64,000 nucleotides of DNA from Mortierella alpina (taxonomy: Eukaryota; Mortierellomycota; Mortierellomycetes; Mortierellales; Mortierellaceae): NCBI GenBank assembly GCA_029449245.1, contig JANATF010000001.1:3162001-3226000 (forward strand), in the 5' to 3' direction. The translations under genes were made by a program, and so were the position numbers. The notes below the pieces were generated by a model. That model worked only from the letters and a program-made list of their open reading frames with translations, did not search any database and had not been told where the DNA came from. The number at the start of each line of letters is the position of its first letter. Position 1 is the stretch's first letter. This document shows, one piece after another, positions 48,601 through 59,081 of this stretch.

Positions 48601-50375
48601 GATCTCCTGGTGGCAATACTATGGCGGATGTTCCGTTGGATGTCGAGGAAGAGTCAGAGCCCACGATGTTAACATTGGAGCAGGTCGAGGATGGTCTCTT
48701 GAAGACGCTCAATAATCTCCCGGTCGGCATGGATATTTCGATTCAGCTAGCGGACCAGAGCAATTTGCTTCACTTGAGCATCCTGTTGAGCTTCGACAGG
48801 CTGACCATGCGTTTGATTGAGGAAGGTTGCGAGCTCGACACATTAGACTCCTATGCCATGACGCCTCTCATGTATGCCGTCCTCAAGGGTAACGAGCAAG
48901 TTGCCCGTGCTCTGGTTGTTGCTGGAGCTTCATCATCGGGAGCCAAGACACCTCGAGAATTCTATGCTATGCTGCCCCGGCCCATTGTTCCCACACCAGC
49001 CGTCGTGTCATACCTCTCTGTGAGCTGCACGCGGCACTCTACCACCTCACGCGCATTAGTCGCCAGCTCAGAGCGCCGAGGTCCCATCATGATCGAGATT
49101 GAAAACGACGAAGGCTCTATTTCATCGGACAGCGAACTGGACGACGAGGACGAGGAGAGTGAGAATGCGGACGAAAAATCCGGGGACACATCAGCAGTAC
49201 CTGCGAACGTTCAAAATGTACCAGCCATCGCTCGGTCATCCCTTTCAGAGGATGCAACGTCCTTGGATCGGCTTGCACATACGATTCGAGGCATACACGT
49301 CAACGCGGACATGGCACCATTGGCACAGCAGGGTCTCCCACCGATGCACGTCGTGGATGCTGACGGCTCAGTTACGGTCAACAACAAGGTTCTCAAGGCT
49401 GAAGAGATACGCCGTGGCGATGTGCATGGCGCCGAGACGATCGCAACGGCCAACGAAGAATCAGGATATCACACTGGCATCAACTCGGAGGTACAGAATC
49501 GACTTAGTCATATGTCATCTAGTACTCTCCCAGCGGAAGGCGTGACAATGTCAGTCCAGTTCAACCGAGCTGCCTCATCTGCCAAGGCTTCTTCGCCCAC
49601 GAGACCCACTCCCGACAACCTGTTCAGGACCGGTGATTCGTTTGGCATTGAGATTCGCCTGGCAACTCTGCCTGGATCGACCATGTCACTACCGCGTGAA
49701 TTCCTTGGAGCTCGGTTCCCACATGATATGATCAAGCGAGTCAATGGAAAGCCCGCCTCCATCCTGAAAGAGATGGCGTATGATCTCAGGATGTCGATCG
49801 AGCTCGGAAAGTCAAACACGGATACCTTGGATGCCTCCGGAGGCAGCTCTGCCTTCATCCATGACCACCAGGGTGATGGAATCGAATTGAAGAGTGCCTG
49901 TCAGGCTTGCGCCAAGTTTTTGCACGAGCACAAGAGAATCTCACCTTCTCGGCTGTCTCAGGAGGATCCTAGCGCATACCCCATCTTGCAGTTCAGTATT
50001 CCCACCTCATCAACGGCACCTGTAGCACAAGGCTCGGATTCACCACTGGAGGTTGATCAGGGCACTGGCATCATGGAGGTACGGAATGGCCATGTTGAGG
50101 TCAAGGCCCGAGTCAACTGTTCAAGTCTGCACCACCTCATCCAACGCGAGAAGGCCAAGAGGACAGCGGCACTCCGATTACAGCAGCAACAGCAAGGAGA
50201 AACCTCTTCCTCATCTGCCGCCGCGAAGATAAAGACACCATTGGACATGGAAGATCTTGAAGACCCAGGATTTGTGTTCTCGTTTGAGTTGGTGCATCCG
50301 ACTCTCCAAACCGTCGTCTCTCGATTCCAGACAGGACCCATTCTCTTCCAGAGTTACTCTCGAGGAAGAAGTTAG
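45617..50375 (+). CDS. SPT23/MGA2-like transcription regulator: duplicated SPT23 domain, IPT/TIG and ankyrin
   Basis: Four exons, 45617-46622, 46755-46831, 47042-47362 and 47442-50375, giving 1445 residues. The first 360 residues are a Gln/His-rich, Ser-rich activation-type region. Residues about 362-570 form an SPT23/MGA2-type N-terminal domain (GQQFLIKLQLTR, RKGACAKCCHKYGPASPILVLLDP, MLAKVMCSSTDHGERGNKD, FEFRLKR). An IPT/TIG domain follows at about 718-804 (PRIVEVRPDQGPIRKTTDVILRG) and ankyrin repeats at about 908-968. A second, diverged SPT23-type domain ends the protein (about 1190-1445: GDSFGIEIRL, KSACQACAKFLHEHKR, VKARVNCSSLHHL, FVFSFELVHPTLQ, TGPILFQSYSRG). Yeast Spt23/Mga2 are ER-anchored sensors that activate OLE1, but no C-terminal membrane helix is seen here. 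Intron 2 uses a weak donor, GAG/GTTCGT. Confidence 0.88.
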
Positions 50376-50571
50376 AGGCATTGTATAGTAGCAGTAGCGT
50401 ACGATATGTCATTACACTGCATCGAAAGCCAGTCTTTTGAACCTGTCCCATGTGTCGTATGTGTATATTTTGGGAGACTTTCCAATCGTTGGATCAAAGT
50501 GCTAATGACTGTTTGGCTATGTGATGTAGACAAATGCTATGGCGAAAATGAAAAAAAGAAAGGCAGTTTGG

Positions 50572-52773
50572 TCAGAACGATTGAAAGCGCATATTTGAAC
50601 GTTTTCCCCTTGGAATCCATAGTCGCTTTGTTATGGTCTGAGCTTTACCAGGATGCCAGTCGCAGAGCTCCACGCCCTGGGATTCCTTCTCGAATTGCTC
50701 TGGAGTCAAGTTTCTCCTCCTCCGGTTCTCTCTCACGTAAAAAGTCTTGAGGAGTAAGATGAACAGGAACGCGACGCACAACATGATCAAACAGATGATG
50801 TGACCTCTTGTGGTCTGACCTGGGTTATAAATATGGCCGCTGATGAGCCCACCGCAGTTTCCAAACGAGATGATCAATCCAGTGGCGACGGCTCTCTTGG
50901 TATGACCCCCAAAGTTGGAGCTGATGTAGGCCACCATGGCAGGTACGCTCGAGAACACGCCCGAGACTGCAATGGTCAAGCCAATGTATCGCACTGCGGT
51001 AGAATGGTGTTCCAGTACGATGAGAAGTGTGAAACCGAGAGCACCCATCAAGATAGGGATCGCGTAGTGGAATCCACGCTCACGGTGTCGATCGGACGAG
51101 AGGGCTGCAAGAATGGTGCATAAGCAACCCACTACATAAGCCGGTGTAGTCATCAATTGCGATGTTACAGCACTACAGGCGTAAAAAGAAACAAGATCGT
51201 GTTCGGTTAGGGCAAAGATTTTTTTTTGTCTCTTCTTATTTTTCTTAGATGAAGAAACAATAACAGCAACAACAACAACCACAAGTCCTTACTCGAAAGA
51301 AAACTCGCGCACCAGGGTTGGAAGGAACAGGGCGAGTGCATAGAGCGGCGTCATGGTGAGGATGTAAGGTATCATATGCAAGTAGACCTTCAGGTCTACA
51401 AACACGTCCCTGAACTGCTTCCATGAGAAGTCGGTCTCGGTCGCTGGTCCCGCATCGGCCAAAAGTCTCCTCACAGCCAGATCCCGTTCATCTTCTGAAA
51501 GAAAGTTGGCTGTCTCGGGATAGTCGGGCAGATAAAAGAACACCACGATAGTCAAGAGCACTGTAGGAAGACCCTCCAAGATGAAGATCCATTGCCAGCC
51601 TAAAATTGAAAAAACACATCGAACATATGTAAGGTGAGACCGTCGATCATGTAGATTCCCAGAAAGTGTTTCTGTCATATCCATTTTTGCATGTGCTCCA
51701 CTTGTAGTTTACCATGGAGTCCTTGAACACCCTCCATACGAGAGATACCGTAGGCCAAGACTCCACCGAACGCTCCCGCCATAGTTGCAGTGCTGAAGAA
51801 CAATCCGTTGCGCAGAGCCTGCTCGCCTCTGGAGTAAAACAGCGAAATCACGAACACTGCACCTGGAAAGAGGGCCTAGTGAATGTAGTGGTGATGACTG
51901 TTAGATTAATATTTTGTTTCTCTCGAACGTCCAGCAATGAAAACAGACAGGCATAGGAAGGACTACACCCGTACAGCTTCAAAGATCCCGAGAAAGAACC
52001 TTGTCGCATAGAGACTGGAAGCTGATTTGCATGCCGCCAGGAGCATGGTCAAGGTTCCCCAGAGGAACATGCACATTGAGATCCAAAGTCTTGGGCCTAC
52101 TAGCTTGAGCTAATGGATCGTTATAACAAATGCAATCCAGACGGGGAGAGGGGGTCATCAGTCCTCAACAGCGACAGATGACGGTTCCGTGATATATCGT
52201 TGTGAGATCCCGCTTATCAAACCATCCTTACGAGCATTTGCGATGGTGTCTCTGCAATAATGTACCTACACAGCGTGAAGGCATGTATTTTGGAAGGGTT
52301 AGTCATCACATTGTTTCAGGTTCAGCTAAGAACAAACCCAGTACAGCCAAAGAATCCCCTGTACTGCGTGTGCTCAGTTGAATTCCATACCCGATGAAGA
52401 AAATGGAGAGCGCCCAGCTGTATTGGTCTGGGGTCAGGCCAATATCCTTTTCTAATCCTGCGACTTTGGCATTGCCTGCGATATGAAAAAAAGTGAGTCA
52501 GAACAGCGCAGATCATGAATGAGAGACATACCAGGAACCAATTTTTTTTTTTTGGGGGGGAAGGACCATACCGATGTTGACTCGATCCAGAAAGGAACAG
52601 AGGTACATGAGGGAGAGCAGCGGAAGCAGGCGCCAGTCAATCTTCCGCCTGAGTCGAGCAATCTGTGCAGGATCAAAGTGGAAGTCGTCCTGGGGATATG
52701 CTGCGGGATGGCGCTCCTTGTCCTCAACGCCACTGGACTTGGCCAGGTTCTTCTCCAGGGTGTCTAGAGCCAT
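50572..52773 (-). CDS. MFS transporter, Dal5/anion:cation symporter family
   Basis: Seven exons: 52773-52572, 52475-52391, 52265-52232, 52109-51975, 51875-51713, 51599-51293 and 51172-50572, giving 508 residues. The family fold is clear: a cytosolic N-terminus, then LRRKIDWRLLPLLSLMYLCSFLDRVNIGNAKVAGL (TM1 and the DRxNIGNAK-type motif), ETPSQMLLKLVGPRLWISMCMFLWG, the TRFFLGIFEAALFPGAVF loop, YSRGEQALRNG, GWQWIFILEGLPT, and the second six-helix bundle with GFSFD-like EFSFDAVTSQLMTTPAY. These match allantoate/nicotinate/biotin/pantothenate permeases (Dal5, Tna1, Vht1, Fen2 group). Substrate cannot be chosen. The 34-nt third exon is short but needed for the motif and phase. The C-terminal tail has DWHPGKAQTITKRLW. 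A CT-rich leader precedes the ATG. Confidence 0.9.
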
Positions 52774-54877
52774 GTCCTCGCTTGCTCCTGTCAATCAATT
52801 CCTGATAGAGAGAGATGATCGGGTGTTCCTCGGTCGACTGTCCGCTGCGGTGGGTAAGAGAGAGCGAGAGAGGGAGAAAAGAGGGAAGCAGAGAATATGA
52901 GGTGATCATTCGATAGCAGTGCGGGACAACAAAAAAAAAAGGATTGGCCAATCAACAGGTACTGAGCACAGCGCATTGCTTCCTGCTTATTTCCAGTACA
53001 CTCGGGATTTAAGGTTATGGGCTTGAGCGCCAGAGCTACCTTGGTCTGTTGCTATGATCGACATTGTACAACCGCGTGCGCCGGTTCTTCTGCAGCGCAA
53101 CCAAAGCCATTGGCAAAACATTTCACGGAAAGACGCGTTTCGTCGTGAAGTAGCCACGTCTTTTGCTTTTACGCGCACGCGACAGTGCACCATTGACCAT
53201 GGATGTGAGACAAACAACAGCCAGTTCATCGAACAATGCATGCATGACAGAACCGCCGCGCTAACGAAAACAGCGGTTAGAACTAAATGTTCAATATCTG
53301 GAGAATGTATGTACTTCAAAATTCATGATGACACGGTAGTGCTAAACGGGAACCCAGCCTCGAAGGGCTTCTTTTGTTCTATACCCCTTTGCAAGCCATC
53401 ACCTTACCTCGACCATTTCAAGATCTGCCATCCTTCATGGACCCCAAGATACAAACTTTCAGGACCAGAGATGCTTTGGCGACCAAAGACCTGTCTCTTG
53501 ACAGGTGTGGAGCAGAAACCATTTCGCTAGACAGCAACTATTACCCTCATTCGAAACCTTCGGCAACACCTTGTTTCAACTGAAGTGAACTTTTACTTGT
53601 AAAAAATACGTTTATAACCACAGCGTATCGTGTGTTTAGAATCGCTAAGGCAGAGCACCCGCGGTCTTCATCGTCGAAGAGACATCATGAGCATCTACTC
53701 ATAAATGCAACCAGCCTTAGTATTGTTTAGCCGGACCGGATATCGGGAGGATCAATTAATTGTTGCTCAAAAAGACCCCAAATTCGACGCGACTTTCTTC
53801 CACAAAGTTAAGGAATTGGCCAAAGGGCTCCAAAGAGGCTGAACCAGAGGGCGTTGGCCTCCACAATGACTTGTTGGCAACGTCGACCTTGGATGCTGCT
53901 GGCGCATTCGTGAGCCACTGATACGGTGAAATATGCCATTAAGGTTGTTCCTGAACTCCCAGACTTTGAATGGGTAGGTGGGAGGGGATTTGGACGTTCA
54001 CCCCGCAAATATTCGAGACTTTCTAAACTCTGTCTCTCGCTTTCACTTTCGCTGAAATGAAAACCCGATGTAATGCACCTGTGAGAGGGAGGGGAGGGTT
54101 GGCTGTTGCGCGTTGCGCGTTGCAAATGAAGGGAGAATCCGGCGAGACACAAAGGTATCGTTGGTGGGTCTTGACGACAAATGTCCTTTAATCTCTCACT
54201 GCTCTCATTTTTCACCCCGTATCGGACCACGCCAAGGTCAGGAAGGCGCTATGATGAGCCCTGCTGACAGGTACTTTAATTCGTACCGGACTAACTGCAG
54301 ACCTCATGTCGACATTATCTTCCAAATGGGGTCGTTTTTTGTGCTCAGTTACGCACCGGCCTTTGGGTTAGGCTATGCGCGACATGAGGCACGATTAGTC
54401 CGTTCGCAAGTGAGAATCGAAGCCGTGGGTCATGGCATTCAAGACTGGGCCTACATTCAACTCAATGCAGCCAACGGGTTCATTCCTCGCTTCTGATTGC
54501 GTCAGGACGGGATCGTTTATTCCGTCGTAAGCACAGGGGCAACGGGACAATTTTCACAGCAACGTAAGCGGTTGGGCCTTCGAATAGTAGCACAGAGCAA
54601 GTGAATCCCTCACTCGAGTGTACAATGCGAGGTTCCGTGCGTTTGGCTTGTTTTCCTTGCACTGGGCAGCACAACAAAGCCCAGACTGACGTACTATGAA
54701 GTAAGAGCTATCGTGGTATCTTTGTATGGATTTTGAATGTTCTTTATGGTTACAACTTTCTACAGCTATCAGTCAATGAAGGCGGGCTAAAAGGCTGCTC
54801 TACGACTTCTTGGCTCGGAAAAGAGCGCAAGGATATTAATTGGCAAGGGGATAGGTGTGAACTAATATAAGGGACGT
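52774..54877. other. Gene-poor interval without a recognisable gene
   Basis: About 2.1 kb. The first 150 bp form the promoter of the MFS gene (purine-rich on plus). Three open frames of 127-158 codons exist (53054-53530 +, 53808-54230 -, 54113-54496 +), but they show no family motif, no supporting introns and no codon pattern like the neighbouring genes. I cannot say whether they are coding. No terminal repeats, transposase motifs or tRNA were seen. Confidence 0.5.
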
Positions 54878-55387
54878 CTAGAGGACGTAGAGGGCGCCAG
54901 CAACAGCAGCGGCCACGACACTCGAGAGGATAGGGGCCAGAGACTTGGCGCCGCCAGTAGCAGGAGGGTTGGTGGTAGTAGGAGGTGGGGTGGTCTTGGA
55001 ACCCGAAATGGTAAACTTTGAAGAGTAAACATCCTGACTGAGAACAATCTTGAGCGAGAAGAGAGTAGTCGAGTCGTACTTGTCAGGCACTGTCCATTGC
55101 GTGTTGCCCGAAGTCTTGGTGCAGTCAATGGTAGCAACGTCCATAAGGTAGAATGCATTGTTGGTGTTGGTCGAGTTGACGAGGACAACGCTGACGTTGC
55201 TGGGGGTGGCCGAGGTGAAAGTAGAGGGGGGCACGCAGGCCAGGTTCCACGAGAAGGTCTCCATCGAGCCAGCCTTGTAGACTTGACCATCCCCGACGGG
55301 GTTGGTGAAGTAGGTGTGGTTAGGCGTCTGGGCAGAAACCGAGGCGACGAGGGCCAGGGCGGCAAGGGCGGCAGTCTTGAAGTGCAT
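54878..55387 (-). CDS. GPI-anchored secreted protein, Kre9/Knh1-like Ser/Thr-rich family
   Basis: Single exon, 169 residues. An N-terminal signal peptide (about 1-19, cleaved after VSA/Q) is followed by a compact domain of about 110 residues (TYFTNPVGDGQVYKAGSMETFSWN ... VLVNSTNTNNAFYLMDVATID ... WTVPDKYDSTTLFSLKIVLSQDVYSSKFTI). Then come a Thr/Pro linker (TTPPPTTTNPP), a small-residue omega-site region and a C-terminal hydrophobic tail (LSSVVAAAVAGALYVL), the layout of a GPI-anchored surface protein. The opening resembles the N-terminal domain shared by Kre9/Knh1-related, yeast cell-wall synthesis and GPI Ser-Thr-rich proteins; function is inferred only from that. Probably located at the plasma membrane or cell wall. 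Confidence 0.85.
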   Translation of the reverse strand: MHFKTAALAALALVASVSAQTPNHTYFTNPVGDGQVYKAGSMETFSWNLACVPPSTFTSATPSNVSVVLVNSTNTNNAFYLMDVATIDCTKTSGNTQWTVPDKYDSTTLFSLKIVLSQDVYSSKFTISGSKTTPPPTTTNPPATGGAKSLAPILSSVVAAAVAGALYVL

Positions 55388-57959
55388 ATTGGCGAGATGA
55401 AGAGTCGTTTACGGTGTTGGGAGGGTGCTGGGTTGAGGGAGAAAAGAGAGAGAAAAAAAACAAGAAAACAGGGCCGCGAGAACGGAGGCCGCTCTTTAAA
55501 GCGAGCACTGTTGGCCTGTTGGATCTGGTCTGTCGTAACACTCAACGATCTCGCAAGGTCGCCGCACAAAAAACACTAATCCCATTTCTTCGTTTTGATT
55601 GGAAGTTGCACCGACAGCAATATATATTTCTTTCCACTCAACCACGGGCATATATTCGATATAGCCTCATCAACAGTGTTCTGTCAGCTCATCCTCGTTT
55701 CCACACGCTTCTCTCCCTTCAATCTCAAGTAATTTATACATCCACGGAAGCATATAGACCAACACTCTCACCCTGGCTGATGTGAGCAGGAATAGTACAT
55801 GGGCCATGCCAATATGACGAGCACCCTGTCCTTGGCCATGAGCGCGCGCGTCCGTTCGGGAGAATCGTAGGGGCTAGAAGGATGTGAGCAATTTCCCGCG
55901 TGTGATTTGTTTGTTCGTGAACGCATTCATGCCTGCTTAACATAATGTTTACCCATGAACCTACTTGAGATGACCTCTGCATATTCGGCCTTGCTCATCA
56001 CAACCCATCCCCTTCATGTCAGCTACCCAAAGCCTGCTGCAAACATTTTGAACCCAGCACATCGGGCAACTCGCACTCGCAGTCGATTGGAGAAATCGGC
56101 ACAGTCAGCACTTACGGTGAGAGTGGGTTCATTTGGCGGCAATGGCACTTTGAGAACGAACTCCGAAAAGCTCTATGACTCTGGAACGTATACTTCTACA
56201 TCAAGCAAAAGCACGGGTGAGTGACAGCTGAATGTCTTCGTCGTGTCGGTATTAGGCTGGGTAGTGTCAAGTCTACCGCAACGCGCCTTCGCTTGTCAAG
56301 GTGTGCTCGTGTTACCTAAAGTGCATGCAGTCGATGGTCTATCCTTCATCGCTCGAAATGAATCGACCATGGCCTATGTCGGTACTGCACCTCAACTTGA
56401 GTGCAAACTGAGGACTTGTGACAGTGAGTGTTAGGTGGTACAGCAATAAGTTCTGTAGTAATCTCCACGCATTGTTTGTCATCGAGATGTCTGGCAGAGG
56501 CTGCAGGTGCTCACTAGAGAGTGGATACTGCAATGCTCTCTTGAGGACTTGGGGAGTGTTTACGCAAGTGAGCGAAAAAAACCTTGATATTTCGCTTACC
56601 CCCATGGTGCTGCAGCTATCAGCTCTTTACCATCTCATAGTACCATCAAAGGCACAGAAACCCTAGCTCTGGCTCTGGCTCTGGCTCTGGGGCTCCCGTC
56701 TATCTTTGGTATCTATTCCCTCACATTCGTCCTTGCTCATAAAGAAGGTCTCATCCAATCAGTTCGGTAACGCTGTGAGGGGAAGAATGCACGGCCTTGA
56801 TACCCTCGAACTAGTTTACTCGCACGAAACAACCGTCAATAACGGTCCATGTATCCACTCTCGGTTTATGCAATCTATATACAGCCTCTGAGGAATGCGT
56901 TCGTGCCGCTCCGCCATGACTGAGGAATAAGGGGCATGATGGACGTCTTCGTTGGTCCTGGGCTGATAGCCGCGTCGTACCTGGCTGGGCGTGCACTGTG
57001 TACAGTATCGCAGTACATACTGCGACAAAGGAGGGGAGCAAAGGTTATTTCCAACCTTGAACAATAGCCCGGGGTGCGTTGTGTTTTTGTGTGTGAGTGT
57101 GTGCGTCTGGTCAAGAGGGCTGCCTGCAAACAGTGCAAGACAGGATAGGGTTGGCTCTCTAAAAATATTCTATTTTCCCTCTTGCCTCCATATGTCCAGA
57201 CAGACCGGCAGGCAGGCAAGAGACCGCAGAGGCGACTTTTTGTTCCTCCGCAAATATCCCCTGGATTCATACCTCGACCAGGCTCGTCGTGGTGGGCTTC
57301 TTCCTCTTCTTCTTTCTTTTCCCTGTCCTTGTCCTTGTCCTCGTCCTTGTCCTCTCCCTTCATCATCTCTCATCTCGTCTCCTCTCCGTCCAGTGGCAGT
57401 TTCATTTGTCATCCCTTCCTGCTCCATTCCTCGGTCCCTTCTTCACCCCTCACTCCCCTGACCTCTCTTCCGCCCGCGCTCATCTTGCTCTCCACACCAA
57501 CAATTGCACACCTCGTCTCAACCACCCATCTTTTCTCCATCCTGACACTCTCTCGCCCACTTGCTCAAGGACCCCTTTCCTCCCACTCCCCCTGCGCCCG
57601 TCTTGTTTACGATCCTTAACGGCAGCACCGCAGCAGTTGTCTCCCTAACCCTTTGCTCTCCTCCGCCCTGTCTCACTCTACCACTCCGTTTCGGCCCCTG
57701 CAACGCGCGACATACTCAGGCACGCACGCAAACATACCCCGACAAACGTTATCTTACCCTGACAGACAGCTGGCCTGACTGCATAGTAAAGGCGTCTATA
57801 TTCTCCAGCGTACAGTCCATTACCCTCCAAGGTAACATGGCTATGTTGGGCGTGGCCACTTCATCGCTCGCTCTCTGGAGCTATGTAGTATTTTTCATGT
57901 ATAGCTCGACTAACCTTTCTTTGTAAAATACATGTCATGATATAGATAGTCAACCGAAG
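55388..57959. other. Gene-poor interval; CT-rich leader of the SH3 gene at its right end
   Basis: 2.57 kb. The left 110 bp are purine-rich on plus, the leader of the GPI-protein gene. No convincing gene occurs between 55.5 and 57.2 kb. Short frames at 55955-56224 (+) and 56418-56666 (+) show no family features. A GGCTCT hexamer repeat lies near 56666-56690 and an 18-bp palindrome at 57008-57025. From about 57290 to 57580 the plus strand is CT-rich, as before other genes here, although nearly 380 bp still separate it from the ATG, so a 5'-UTR intron is possible. Confidence 0.5.
57008..57025. repeat. Perfect inverted repeat, 8-bp arms with 2-nt spacer
   Basis: TCGCAGTA and its exact reverse complement TACTGCGA are separated by CA, in otherwise non-coding sequence 0.94 kb upstream of the SH3-protein gene. 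It could be a dimeric factor site; no factor is known to me. Confidence 0.6.
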
Positions 57960-59081
57960 ATGAAAAAGACATTCACCTCAGGACGAGCGGCTCTTGCCGT
58001 TGTTGCCCTTTGTGCCGTAATCGGCTTGGCCTCAATTTCTGTCACCGAAGCGGCACCCGTTATCAACGGTATTGGCATCCAGAACGCAGCCGCTGGAATT
58101 GGAGCGGGAGCTCAGGATTATCCTGCACAGCGACAACAGGAGGCAGTCTTGGTAGAAGATAGCCATGTTCTGCGTCTCAGGAAGCGACAGGCCAACGCGA
58201 CTCCGTCTCACACTCCTGAGAGGTCACCAACTCGTCCACCACAGCAATCACGCACTCAGGCGCCAGATCTACCACGCGAAACATCGACTAGGGTCCCTAA
58301 TAGATCGTCTGAGACTTCAGGGCCTCGTGCGTCATCGACCACGAGTGCGCATGGAACCTCGAGTGGCGACATAGTGCCCACTGGCACCGCTTCAGGAACA
58401 CCGCCACCCGTGGGCACTGGAGCTGCTGGGTCGGGCGAGGGAGTTCCAACTGGTGTCTCTACGAAGGTCCTCATCGGACTAGGAACCGTCGGCGGATTTT
58501 TTGTCTTTGCCTTAGGAGGATTGGCCTTCTGCCGTCACCGTAAGAAGAAGAACCTGGCCTCTGCTCTGCTACAGCAGACGGCTCAGTTCAACAATAATAA
58601 CCCCTATGCCAAATTGCCCGAGCCCGTCGCCTCGCCAAAGGAGAGCCTGCCCATGACCCCGACCAAACCTATGGGCACCTACAACGTAGTCGCCACCTAC
58701 ACTCCAGCGCTCGCGGACGAGATTGAGATTGCGCTCGGCGACTCGGTGACGATCTTGCAAGAGTATGATGATGGATGGTGCATGGGAGTTAACAACACAA
58801 GAGGCGGCGCCAAGGGTGTTTTCCCAAGACACTGTGTGGAGATGGGACCCTACGAAGGATCACAGCATGGCGCTCCTGGCGGTCCCCATTTCCCTCCAAG
58901 CCCAAGCTTCAAAGCAGCGACGAACAAGCGTATCAGCTCGATCCCCACTGGCGGCTGGAACGATGGTCCTGGTTACTTTCCACCTCAGCCTAGCCCACAT
59001 CACCTCGGCCCCAACCAAGGACCTCCGTACCAGGGCGGTGGAGGAGGGGGTGGATTCTATAATGGAAACGGTGGATATTAA
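57960..59081 (+). CDS. Single-pass membrane protein with cytosolic SH3 domain
   Basis: Single exon, 373 residues. An N-terminal signal peptide/anchor (about 1-31) is followed by an extracellular region with a dibasic LRLRKR/Q site at about 76 that could be cut by a Kex2-type protease. A Ser/Thr/Pro-rich stalk likely to be O-mannosylated comes next, then a transmembrane helix (about 169-191, LIGLGTVGGFFVFALGGLAF), a basic stop (RHRKKK), an Asn-rich spacer and an SH3 domain (about 240-297) with the hallmarks ALADEIEIALGD, DDGWCMGVN and GVFPRHCVE. The C-terminal tail is Pro/Gly-rich, ending in a poly-Gly stretch. The topology is like yeast Fus1-type or other TM-SH3 surface signalling proteins acting in polarity or cell-wall sensing; the exact counterpart is unknown. 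Confidence 0.85.
   Translation: MKKTFTSGRAALAVVALCAVIGLASISVTEAAPVINGIGIQNAAAGIGAGAQDYPAQRQQEAVLVEDSHVLRLRKRQANATPSHTPERSPTRPPQQSRTQAPDLPRETSTRVPNRSSETSGPRASSTTSAHGTSSGDIVPTGTASGTPPPVGTGAAGSGEGVPTGVSTKVLIGLGTVGGFFVFALGGLAFCRHRKKKNLASALLQQTAQFNNNNPYAKLPEPVASPKESLPMTPTKPMGTYNVVATYTPALADEIEIALGDSVTILQEYDDGWCMGVNNTRGGAKGVFPRHCVEMGPYEGSQHGAPGGPHFPPSPSFKAATNKRISSIPTGGWNDGPGYFPPQPSPHHLGPNQGPPYQGGGGGGGFYNGNGGY

Noticed and set aside
53054-54496. Three orphan open frames of 127-158 codons
   Set aside because: No recognisable motif, no splice support and no conserved pattern; listed only within the intergenic note.
56477-56545. MSGRGC-like peptide resembling a histone H2A start
   Set aside because: The similarity ends after five residues; no histone fold sequence follows.
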